From: Fragum whitleyi
Lineage: Eukaryota > Mollusca > Bivalvia > Cardiida > Cardiidae
NCBI GenBank assembly: GCA_948146395.1
Contig: OX411559.1
Span: forward strand, 38,136,715 to 38,200,714
Reading direction: 5' to 3'
DNA: 64,000 bases
The position numbers and the translations under genes are program-made. Positions 10,690-22,600 of the stretch are shown in pieces (position 1 is the first letter of the stretch; the number at the start of each line of letters is the position of its first letter). The notes under the pieces are model-generated. The model was not told the DNA's origin. It saw only the letters and a program-made list of their open reading frames with translations, and ran no database searches.

Positions 10690-12038
10690 AACAAGAGCTG
10701 TCGGAGGCAGCGAAGCTCGACTATTCCTAGTGCTGGATAGTAACAGCAAATCAATATCGACATTGGAAATTCAATAACATGAAAGACAAGAGAAAAGAAA
10801 TCTTTGTCTAGAGGCTGATACTATGGTCACAGAAGCATGTGCAGAGTTTCAAAGCAATATCTTTAGTAGGAACAGAGATACAACTAACATAAAACAGTTG
10901 CACATAAAAACACAACCAAGATTTTTAAGGCAAAAAGGGTTAAAATTCCACTAAATTAAATATCAGAGAAATGAATCTTTTTCTGTGGGCTAATATTATG
11001 GTCAAAGAAGCATGTGTAAAGCTTCCAAGCAACAGCTATAGTAGACGTAGAGATATTCCAGAAATACAACATTTGCACATAAAAACTTAAGTTAGAATTT
11101 CTAAGTCCGAAATGGTTGAAAATCCACTAAATTCTATACCAGAGAATTGAATCTTTATCAAGAGGCTGTTGTTATGATCATTGAAGCATGTGCAAAGTTT
11201 GAAAGCAATAGCTTTAATAGAATTAGAGATATAACTCATGTACAACATTTGCATGTAAAAACTTAACCAAGAATTTCTGAGTCTGAGAAAGGTTAAAATT
11301 TCACTAAATTCAATACCAGAGTAATAAATCTTTGTCAAGAGGCTGATATCATGGTAACAGAAGCTTGTGTAGAGTTTCTGAGCAAAAGCCTAGGTAGAAA
11401 TAGAGCTATAACTGATATACAACATTTGCACGTAAAAACTTAACCAAGATTTCTAAGTCCGAAAAGGATTAAAATTCCACTAAATTCAAAATCAGAGTAT
11501 TGAATCTTTGTCAATAGGCTGATATTATGGTCACAGAAGCATGTGCAAAGTTTGAAAGCAATAGCTTAAGTAGGAATAGAGATATTAGAGCAATACAACA
11601 TTTGCACGTAAAAACTTAACCAAGATTTTTTAAGTCCGAAAAGGGTTTAAATTCCACTAAATTCAATATCAGAGTAATGAATCTTTGTCAAGAGGCTGAT
11701 ATTATGGTCACAGAAGCATGTGCAGAGTTTCAAAGCAATAGCTTTGGTAGAAATAGAGATATTACAGATAAACAACGTTTGCACGTAAAAACTTAACCAA
11801 GATTTCTAAGTCCGAAAAGGGTTTAAATTCCACTTAATTCAATATCAGAGTAATGAATCTTTGTCTAGATGCTGATATTATGGTCACAGAAGCATGTGCA
11901 AAGTTTCAAAGCAATAGCTTTAACAGAAACAGAGATTTTAAACACTTGCACGGAAAAACTTAACCAAAGCATTACGCCGACGCTGACGCCCAGGTGACTG
12001 GAATAGCCCCCCTATTCTTCAAATAGTCGAGCTAAAAA
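10690..12038. mobile_element. AACAAGAG...GAGCTAAAAA element carrying seven 177-bp satellite monomers
   Basis: The left end is AACAAGAGCTGTCGGAGGCA followed by CGACTATTCCTAGTGCTGG. The right end is GCATTACGCCGACGC, then AATAGTCGAGCTAAAAA. Between them are about seven monomers of the 177-bp satellite also found at 1547-3408, same orientation, more diverged from each other. CGACTATTC near the left end and GAATAGTCG near the right end form a short inverted pair. The layout fits the bivalve class of non-autonomous elements with a satellite core (pearl-like or Helitron-like); assignment to either is inference. Confidence 0.8.
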
Positions 12039-12216
12039 GGAAATTAAGATTTTATCAAGCACATTTTTAGAAGAAAAATGGCTCCAAATTTGGCTCCTAA
12101 AATCCAAATTTGGAGCCATATTTTTCGATTTGGCGAAAGTGTTAGCGAAAAGAAATTTCAGCCCAGAGAAGGCCCTGTTTATGTAAAACTCCATTCATTT
12201 TTTTTTTTCATTGAGG

Positions 12217-12450
12217 ACAAGGGTGTGGAGTTCTAATGCCTGACTTGTCCGACACAAGCTTTTCCACTTGTGGGCAAGTACATTTTTCAAGGCTACATGG
12301 GTACAGCATTTTCTTGATTTAAAACAATGTTTTCTCAATATTTACCATTCTATTTTTTTTGGACAAAATCAATTTGATCCTGGACAACTGAGAAATCAGC
12401 TTTGACTTGTCCAGGGACAAGTTGAGGAACTAAGTATTTCCACACCCCTG
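12217..12450. mobile_element. Second CAGGGGTGTGGAAT MITE copy
   Basis: Shorter relative of 3516-3884: ends AAGGGTGTGGAGTTCT and TTTCCACACCCCTG, internal ACTTGTCC/GGACAAGT motifs and AAAACAATGTTTTCTCAATA. In both places the MITE lies within 200 bp of the satellite array's right end. Confidence 0.65.
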
Positions 12451-13500
12451 ATTGAGGACAACACTATTTATTTCCAATATATTTCTAAGTCTAACATCTA
12501 ATTACCGTTCTTTTCAAGCAATTAAACAAAGAAGAGAAATGAATTTTAACCTCTGCCACTAATTTTACAGCTGTGTTTGCTGCCTCCAATGGGGCTTATA
12601 CCTACAACAATCAGATAACAAGTCGAGCACTCTGATCTTTTAGCCAATGGGCCAGACTAAGAGGATGTGATTCCACTTTAAAATCCCAATATATGTAGAT
12701 TTTGCACAGTGAGCCGTGGAATCAACTTTTTACCATTAGATTCTTGTCCCATTTGTTCGAAATAGATAAAACAGGTTAAAAAAATGCATGAAGAAAGTTT
12801 AAGGTTTACCTTTTAAACGAATGTTATTGCTTTTCTTACAACATAAGGTTCACCCAAACATTTACTTTCACAATTTCAGTGAAGGGACCAGATTTAATTC
12901 CTATCATTTGGCTTTCGATTATACCCAATTTACCAATGGTCATGGACTTGGCAGTCACGGCGCCTACATCGCTTAGACCCCATTCAAGCGAGAAAAAAAA
13001 TAAAGAGCGGCCAGAACGGACAGACACATAAAATTGAATTTGATACATAATTCATATGCGTTGATACAGTAAAGGTTGGAGTGGAGGAGCTTCATTGTTA
13101 AATTTCGGTAGCTTAAGTTGAGTAAATCAAGAACGGTTCTTTCTTCAAAAATCTTTTCATTCTATAGATTAACCCTATTATCATATTACTCCTTAAATTA
13201 ATATGTAAGTGATTTTTGTATCATTGGTATTGTATAGGCACAATCAGTATACTTAGTGATTGTTGTAGGTAAACAAATAAAGCTCTGAGACATACGTATC
13301 ATAGGATAAATTAACTTTAAAAAACTATATGTGCACACCGTTTTTATCAAAATTATCCATAATGTATAGAAAAGCATGATCTCAAGTGGCTTAAGCTATT
13401 GACTATAAATATTTATCTATGTAGAGCAGATAATGACTACATCATACAACGGTTTATTGAAATAGACACTATTTACGTCTTTATTTTTGTTCAGTTTGAT
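12451..13500. other. Intergenic stretch between the divergent genes; possible minus-strand leader exon
   Basis: Mostly AT-rich. A short GC-richer patch at 12950-13030, read on the minus strand, contains GGCGCCGTGACTGCC and then ACCATTG|GTAAAT, a usable donor. It could be an untranslated first exon of the ankyrin gene, whose coding exon has a 5' acceptor and so needs an upstream exon. This is a weak guess. Confidence 0.25.
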
Positions 13501-13512
13501 CAAAGTACTTCA

Positions 13513-13561
13513 CCGGATGTTTACTTTAAAACGGTGACGACATTCGTTTGTGACTTCCGGG
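13513..13561 (+). promoter_or_regulatory. Paired ETS/GABP-like sites ahead of IF1
   Basis: CCGGATGT (13513-13520) and ACTTCCGG (13553-13560) are ETS-type motifs in opposite orientation, 32 nt apart, with GTGACGACA (ATF/CRE-like) between them. ETS factor GABP (NRF-2) is a known regulator of nuclear genes for oxidative phosphorylation in mammals. A short upstream frame (ATG 13517 to TGA 13535-13537) shares the IF1 frame and closes it, supporting the start at 13595. Confidence 0.5.
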
Positions 13562-13594
13562 AGTTTGTATTTAAAAAGAAATCATAAAGAAAAA

Positions 13595-13644
13595 ATGTCT
13601 TTACAGCTTTTATCAAAAGTTCCTCGACACCTGAGAATTGTTTT
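13595..13644 (+). CDS. ATP5IF1: IF1 exon 1 (presequence)
   Basis: ATG at 13595 in A-rich context, 16 codons plus 2 nt, then donor TT|GTATGT (phase 2). It joins the phase-2 acceptor of exon 2 to give ...RIVL-TRLMSS. An in-frame stop lies upstream. The peptide is basic and hydrophobic, as expected for matrix import. A rival first exon at 17244-17287 also fits phase 2 but has no promoter support. Confidence 0.72.
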
Positions 13645-16600
13645 GTATGTAATCAATTACCCAGCGTTATACTTAAGCCCTTTTGTGTAAATGGCATACG
13701 TGAAATCATGAAAAGTTCCTGTTTAGAAAATGGTATTTTGATGGGTGGGGTAAGAAGGTCATGTTAGAAATATCTCTCTGAACCAAATAACACCTGGTTA
13801 TCCATTTTTACATCTTGAATGTAAATTGATTAAGAAATGCAAATTGACAACAACGTTTTGCTGAAATTTAGCTGTGATTGTGCTGCCTTCTCTGAAAATG
13901 TATTGTTTTATGTCCAAATTAGTGGCACGGACTGATGAAACACTTCTGTGGTATGTAAATTGTGTGAAAAATTGATCTGTGACAAACTAATGCAATATAT
14001 GGAACATAATAATCTTTTTTCTCAAGCACAGTATGGTTTTAGAGCTGGACGGTCTTGTGCAATACAGCTTATCGAAATATTTGACGAATGGACACAACAC
14101 ATTGACTTAGGCATACCAATTGATGTACTCTATCTGGACTTTGCCAAGGCTTTCGATTGAGTGTCACATGACCATCTGCTATTTAAGTTGCATAAAATGG
14201 GTGTACGCGGCAGTATTTGGAAGTGGATTGAAAATTTCCTCAGAAACAGATCTCAGTGTGTTAGAATTGGGTCATCCTTATCATCTTGGACTGAGGTTGC
14301 TAGCGGAGTTCCACAGGGAAGTGTCTTGGGTCCCATATTATTTCTCTGTTTTATTAATGATCTTCCAGATGTGGTTTCAGGAATTATAAGGATTTTTGCC
14401 GATGATACGAAACTCTACAGCAAAGTACATGATGTTGCCTCATGTGAAAAATTGCAATCTGATTTGGACCAACTGTGTAACTGGAGTGACAAGTGGAAAC
14501 TATCCTTTAATGCAAAGAAATGTAAAGTCCTGCACATTGGACAGAAAAATGAGAACTTCAGATATTCAATGAAAGACACTGATGGCTATTTTGTTAATGT
14601 GGATGATGTGCCGACTGAGAAGGACCTTGGAATTACTTTTTTCCCAGAATCTGACCTTTGAGGAACATGATTTGACTAACCAATCAAGCACAAAGAATGC
14701 TCGGACTTATCAACAGATCATTTGAGTACCCTGATAAAGAAATGTTTTTACCCTTATTCAAGACTCTTATTAGACCTACCCTAGAATATGCATCTTGTGT
14801 TTGGTCCCCTTACTTAAAGAAAGACGTGAAAAAACTTGAAGATGTACAAAGAAGGGCTACTTGGTTGGTTCCAGAGATTTGCCACTTACCATACAGTGAA
14901 AGACTGAAAAAGCTTGGTTTGGTTACTTTACAATATAGAAGGGATAGGGCAGACATGATCCAGATATACAAGTCCTTATACGGTTTGGACCAAATGAGAT
15001 GGGATAGCTTATTCTCTCTTGCTGAAAATACCTCAAGGGGACACCATCTAAAACTAAAAACCAAGAAATGCCATCACAACACCAGACTTCATTCTTTTAG
15101 TCAACGAACAATCCATCTGTGGAATGGTTTAAGTGAAAACACTGTTTCGGCCAAAAGTTTAAATATCTTCAAGTCATCACTAAACAATGAGCAATGGAAT
15201 GACACTAAATACCATGCAACATGTTACAGCACTCCCTAGCTATTTACCAGTTATTCTAACAAAATTTGATAAGTATTATTATTGAAACATTAACGAAGAC
15301 ATTCAAAAGAGGGGCCATGATAGCTTCGGCTAAGATGACGGCCCAACTATCCAGGTTTCCAGGTAAACTCAATATTTATTGTTAGGGATATTGGCTTTTT
15401 CTCCAAAAATCTTGGGCCAAGCCAAAAATCTATAAGCCATGGGCGACTGGGCCCCTGCTTGTTTTTGACTCTGGTTTACATTTTGATATACAGAGTATTG
15501 GATACTAAGGTTAGTTTCTTGACCAACATTGAAACCTCCTTAAAGATAAACTAGCTGTGATACAGTGATTGGGCAGTCATGTCAAAACTGCTTAGGCCTG
15601 TTGAACATGTTTGATACCTGTGGTAGAAATGTTGTTTCTTTTATCAAGAAGTCAAGAGTTTGAATCCCATGAGCAGCTATTTATCTTGTTTCTTTGTTTT
15701 GCCTATGTCCCCAGAAGTCAGTTTATTTTTACAGGGGATAGTGCAAGGATATGTGACAAAACTACTGCTGAGATCCATCATGGTCCTTTAACATGCTCGG
15801 TGTAAAGCATCGTCTCACAGGACCTAGGGTCCTAGGTTTAACATCTCATCCGAAAACAACTAGTTTATAAGTGTGGCAGCCTGGGAACCAAACCCACGCG
15901 ATTGACCTTCAAATTGTTTTGAAGTCAGCTGCTCTACTGACAGAGCTTATCAGGCTGACAGATTTGCTCAACCTATTTGAAATGTAAATCTTTTATTTAA
16001 ACTTAACTCTGTAGCCTGGCCACTTATTCTGTTATGTTGATTCTTATTCCAGATACTATTTTTCTCAACCACAAATCTGTTTTGACACTCACAGACTGAA
16101 TAAAGCATTTCTTTTGCTTAAGAAAATATTATAAAAAAAAACTAGATCAAATGTGTGATTGAATCCAGGGGTCGTGTTTGACCCTTAAACCAGGGTTTTA
16201 GCCCTCAAAAATCTGAAAATAGGTTTATTTGACTCATAGAAATTTCTCCCAAGGGGGTCATTTAGACCCCTTCGAAAGGAATTACCATCGGTCAAAACAT
16301 GGTTTTATACCTAAGATTTTTTGCTTTTTCTGTCTTTTTGACCCCTTTAAATTCAGATTTGACCCCCAGAATTTCTTAGGTGAGGGGTCAATGATTCCTC
16401 AATATCAAACACTATCACGAGCCCTGGAATCTGTGGTACAAATCATGATCTGTGCGCATATTTTGTTACCCCATGCCAGTTAAGCTTATTCTGCTCCACA
16501 AGTATTGATTTACAAAAATGAAATAATTGATGGACTAAGCAAATTTATTTCAAGATACAACATTTTGGTCCCCCAATGGAAATATAAGCGACTGCACTGC

Positions 16601-19600
16601 AACTCTTTGCTAGAAATTTTGCAAAGATTAAGCCAGCTGACTGCATCTCTGTTTTAATTAAAAGAAAACAGTGATCTGATATGAATGCATTTTTACAAAG
16701 CTACACTTGTCATCTTTAAGAAACAGTCATCTGTGAAACATGTATATATAGGATCTGTCATGACATTTTATTTCAGATGAGCTGATCTTAACCAAGTCTA
16801 GAATTGAAACAGAGAATATTGAATGAGTGGTCATGTACTACCAAATTTTGTAAACGAGTCATCAAGAGTCATCTATAAACAGATGAAAAAGAGGCTGTGC
16901 CGAGTTTTTATCTGTTTATAGATGATGAGTTTAATAAATTGGGTATTTTATGAGCACAAATTCTATATTCTATTTATAATATGACCGGAACTTTTGCAAA
17001 AATTGCCAAATTTCTGTCAATTCAACATTTCAATTTTTCCGGGGAAACTTAAAACGCTGTATAAAACTGACGTCACAATAGAAATATTATGACGTCATTT
17101 ACATGGTCACAAAACAGCGTTGCTATTCGCTCTGAGCTCATTTGCATTCTTATTCCACTAGTGTAATAACACCTGTGTAATATCAAAAATATTCAACGGG
17201 GTCATTTCACTCCCGCGACGTAGGTCATATTATAAAAGTTGTTATGTTTGGCAAGGCGTGTTTAATAACTTATCTATTCCAGACAAGGTTAAGATCAGTG
17301 ACTGATTCCTTTTCTCACATTAAGTACATTTGGAAATGTTAACAAATTTTTTTTTCTAAATACTCTGATTACAGAAATCAATCTCATTAACAATCAGTAG
17401 TCTACATCTTGTACTGTAAAAAACAATAATTTTTTGTAACACTCTGATGACAGAAATTACATGATAACATGTGTTAGAAGACATTGCGATGATGCCATTC
17501 AGAATGTTATTCAACATATGTGTAAGACAAGGACATCTCTGATGGCTGTGTGTTATATACTAAGACGACAAAGAAATACCGGGATACATATACAAAATGG
17601 TTTTGTGCTAGAGGAAAAGTTGCTAATAACCGAAAATCACTATTCTCCGAGTTGCTAATAAAGGGGTTCTACTGTAATATGCAACATAGTCGTAGACGAA
17701 TCAGGGCTGCCACAGCTGCTCATGGAGGACACACAAGATACTGATTTGGGTGGCCGTGTTTCGCAAAACAAGAAAGGTCATCGTTAAAGAGGGAATTTTT
17801 TTACCAATCACATGACATTTCATACAAAAATGAATTTAATTATCCAATTATACAATTTATCCTTAAAACAATCATTATTGGTTACCCGGCGTTTCTTTTT
17901 CATCCTAGTAAATGTATATAAAAGACAAGAGTAAACATATCTTAAGATCAGCTTGTTTCAAACAAAATCTCTTGACAGATCTTATTATGAGCCTTTGCGT
18001 AAGAATCCCAACAATTTCAAATGTGCGCAAAGCAAAGACTCTGACCAGCCTGTGCATCCTCATAGTCTGACCAGAGTCTTCACTATGCGTTTAGTAGATA
18101 GATAAGGTCTCAAAGTATCTGTAGACCATCAGGTTAATTAATATGTACAGTTTGTAGTTGTCTAAGCTACCAAATCTTTGAACCTCACTATCATTTCAAA
18201 TTGTTGGAAATGTCATTCACAGACTCATATAAATTTTTCAGGACAAGATTGATGTCCTCAGCAGGAGACTATGGCTCCGGAGCTGGTAAGGTTAGTATGT
18301 GTTGTGCAGGATGAACAGGAAGGCAACCCAATAGCTCAGTACCAAATAGCTGTAACTGCCTATAAAAATGGTTCAAACATAGTCTGCTAAGGCAGTAACA
18401 GCTGTTTTTTTACTGAGTCATCTATGTGCTCATGTCTTCATTGCTCACCACTCCCAAAAGATCTCTAGACGTAAGATATTTTCGCTTTGTCTCGACATGT
18501 TTGGTTTTTAAACTAAATACAAATTTTTGTCAGTAAATGACGACTCTCTAAAATTTTAATCCCCACACCATGAAATTGTGATGGGTATATAAAGTTTCAC
18601 CTGTCTGTGTGTAAGTATGCGTGGATGGGTGGGTTTGACTCATATTCATCCAGAGCATAACTTGTAATTAAACTGATGAGAGAATAACAAAATATCTTGG
18701 CGCAGTTCTTCCTCTGGGTTAATACTAGTGTCATGCCAAGTGATTGTTCAGATATGTCCAAAGTCAAGGTAACAGCGGAAGGTCAAAAAGGTTAGAGGTA
18801 AAAATGAAGTATGTCTTCGACATAACTTTAATTTCATCTTGTGTCTTGTCTAACAGTTTATGTCGAATGGTTATTCTGTTGATATATGTTTGAATCTTAA
18901 ATTCTCCTTCTAACTGTAATAATATCCATAGATGCATTTTTTGATAGGATTTAATAAGATTTTTAAGGATCTCAAGATTTCTAAAAGGAATATATATTTA
19001 TATATACGTTTAGGAGAATTGGCTCTGCCAAGACAACTATCAATTCCCACAACAGAAATTTATATGCAAGTTTCTTAAAATAACTGCATTATGTCATTGT
19101 TCTAAACATATCCATGTGATATCATGAAAAATATCCTATGGGATGTTATCACACTGATATTTGTATAGTTATAAGATGAATATTTGAATCTAAATTCTCC
19201 TTTTAGATGTAATGATAATCAGAGATACATATTTTGATAGAATTTTATAAGATTTTTAAGAATCTCAAGATTTCTATTTGATACATTGATGGCTCTGCAC
19301 AAAACTGTTGTAACTGCCTATAAACATACAGGCAGTTACAACTGTTTCGCATGGAGCCATCGAAATATACAAGTGCCAAACTATAGAAGTTCAACTCAGC
19401 CAGCTTCCATGAGATGGAGATATAAAAAAAAAATTAAGATTACTCCAATAGATACACCCCACATAGTGTGTGGACAGTTAACATATCATCATTCAAATTG
19501 TTTTGTGTTTTTTTTAACTAAGAAAGTGGGGCTGAATATTGGCCTCTACCCTTTGGGAATATGTATTTCCCCTTAAATTGAAATTCTTTCCGCAATTTAA

Positions 19601-22600
19601 TTGATGTTCCAACCTTTAAAGGTTTGCTCATGGGATTATTTATAGTTTGCAATCAAGGACTTTCCATTAACCGATTATGAACTTAATCTAAAATCTTTAT
19701 ACTGTCGTGTTATTGAAATTTTTTCAAGCATTTCCAGTTATAAAGTAAAATAAACACATGAGAGTTTTTCCCCTGTAACAGCCCATATGACACATTTCCC
19801 CCAAACTATTGACCCTATGCATAAAAAAAATCTGCTGTCACTCTCAATTATCTTGAACCATGATAACCTTTAAACATGAAATATAACCTATGTTTTGGAA
19901 GTGAATTAACCATGTTAAATATTTTTTTTTATTTCACACCTAAACAATTTAGACCAATGACATCGCTTATTTTGCATCACGTGAGAGTGAAATATCTAGA
20001 TCCATATTGTACAATCAGAGCGAGGCTACTGTGCAATATGGATTTTATTCCAAAACGAGGCAACCTATATTGTACGATGAAAGTGAGGCAACCTATATTG
20101 TACGATGAAATCGAGGCTGCAGTCCCAAATATACAAATCACCACTTTTCGCAGCCTTTTCAAGGTATCAAACCCTCTGTTCGGAGGTATTGAAATAAATT
20201 TGAAATTGAGAAGATTCTTGATTTCTTCATTTGTTATATTGTTTAGCAAGTAAAAGAAGAATGCAAGTGACATAGAGGGACACAAAGTTGTTGTTGTTTC
20301 TTGATTTTAGAATATCATTTGTTCACATGAAAATGTACATTTCAAGCGACGCAGGTAGTCAACCTGTTTTATGTTAATTGTACATTATATTCAGTAAGCA
20401 CTTATCGACTTGACACATGAAATAAACATTTCACGTGAAATTCAACTTTTAGAACAAGAGTTTGTTTCAATTTCATCATGTTCATAGTGATTTGCATTTG
20501 ACGCCCTTATCTAGATTATTTTGGATCTCTTCCCTCTGTCTCTCTCAAATGCCGCAAGTCGTTCTTTCAGTGTATGATGTGAAATAAAGATGTCATTTAA
20601 CATGATCGAGTACAATACTGAATTCATTGGATTCATACCCTGCAGAACCAGTCTATATTTTTACTCGGCTATCGCCTCGTCAAATATACACTGGTTCTGC
20701 AATCCAATAGAATTCAGTATTGTACACGATCATGTTAAATAACCTCTTACTATCACACTAGTGGTGGTGGAATAACCATGCAAAAGAGTTGAGAACTAAT
20801 AGCAATGTTATATATTTGTTGTGAAAATGACATATTAATGCCTTTGATGATGTCAGTTTGCAAACAGCCTTACATGTTTTGAAGAGTAACTTGGATCCAC
20901 AAATTTCTAGAATTTCTTTGATTTATCACAAAAATTGAGGTCATACATTATTATTATTATGATATCAAATTTTTGCTCATAAAATACTGAATTTATTAAA
21001 CTCTTCATAAAAAAACAAATAAAACTTAGCAAATCCTCGTTTTTATCTGTTTATAGTTGACTCTTTAAATAAATTCGGTATTCAATGACCACTAATTCAA
21101 CATCCTCTATTTACCAGGGTGGAGGTTCAGGCGGATCTATCAGAGATGCAGGCGGAAGTTTTGGCAAAATGGAGGCGGCTCATGAGGAGGAATATTTTAG
21201 GAAACTTGTAAGATGTTTGAGCCTGTGTGTGACATTTCCAACAAATCAAAATTTTTATGGGGTGCAAACATCGAGTAGCGTAGATGGCTACATACTGTAA
21301 ATATAAAGTTACCTGATGGTCTACAGATACTTTGAGACCTTTTCTATCTACTGAGCGCGTAGTGAAGACTCTATTCAGGCTGTGCAAATGCACAGGCTGG
21401 ACAGAGTCTTTACTTTGCACATATTTGAAATTGTTGGAAATCTCACGCACAGGCTCATTTAGATTTTAACCAGAGATTTAGTCTGACTTCAACAAAATGG
21501 GGTCCAAGGGACTCAATTATTGAGAGCTTAGGGGGCTTTCTTAGAAATTGGGAGTCCCTGTTTTAGATGAAGACTGTTTCTTTTAAGAATTGAACTTATC
21601 ATACTTGAATTTAGAACTGCTCCCTAGTTAAAGGTTTAGATTTTAATCAAGATACACCAGTGAAAATTTGAAGGATAAAAAAACAATTTCAAACACAAAG
21701 CTTATTCAAGCTGTCATTAAGTTTTTGTCTGTTACACAATGTGCACTTTCCTCCTTCAACTTAGGAGCCCCCGTCATAGCACAATTGGTAGCGCGTTGGA
21801 CTGTCAATCTAAAGATCCCAGGTTTGATCCCCGACAGTGTCACTCATTCTTTCCGATTATAAGTCAATCACCAATGGGTTGATAATCATAGACCTATGTG
21901 AGATAGCAGCTGGAGGCTAGAAAAGGGTGTGATTGTTGTACTGGTGAGAGAAATACCAGGAATCCATTGTTAGGTGCTCCAGCGGCTGCACTATAACTGA
22001 AAATAAGTTGAAAGCGGTGTAACGCCCCATTCAATCATTCAACTTAGGACCTTTGTGGGATAGCATCTGGAGGATAATAATGATCGTTATGGTAATACTA
22101 GTGTTAAAAATATATGTACTAGGAATCCATTGTTAGGTGCTTTAATGCGGCAACTGAAAGAAAACTGAAATTAACTGAAAGATTGTTGAAAGTGGCAGTA
22201 AACTCCATTCAAAAACAAACAAATCCTCCTTCAATTTATGATTTATTTTTATATTTTTATGCCCCCGTATTGAGAGATCGGGGGCATATTGCTTTACTCA
22301 TGTCCGTCTGTCCGTCCGCCTGTCCGTCCGTCTGTCCGAAAACTTAACCTTGGCCTTTTCTCCAAAAGTATTTGACATACAAAGCTCAAATTTGGCATGA
22401 TGATAGATCTCAATGATCCTCATCCGCTGGTACCAAAGTCAAGGTCATGTGACAGGTCAAGGTCATCTGTCAAGGTCAAACTTTGAAAAAAAATTGCTTT
22501 TACGGAGGCATTAGTGTTTCACAAACACATCTTGTTTTTTTACCAGAACTAACATCAGTTTGATGGCTCAGCATGAAACAGTTGTAACTGCCTATATGTT

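Noticed and set aside
1547..12038. CRISPR array
   Set aside because: Regular repeats, but units are 177 bp with no short repeat/unique spacer pattern, and the genome is eukaryotic.
12836..13048. 70-codon minus-strand frame between the two genes
   Set aside because: No family resemblance or clean splice pair; the GC-rich part is better seen as a possible leader exon or promoter.
13942..15239. Functional reverse transcriptase gene
   Set aside because: In-frame stop after the first catalytic motif, at least two frame changes, and no endonuclease domain.
17244..17287. Alternative IF1 first exon (MFGKACLITYLFQT) with a phase-2 donor
   Set aside because: Phase fits, but it starts within about 10 bases of a repeat end, lacks promoter-like sites and gives a poorer targeting peptide than 13595-13644. 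Kept only as a possible alternative start.
21767..21842. tRNA-Asp gene
   Set aside because: Continues into the SINE A body, has target-site duplications, and about ten relatives in the window.
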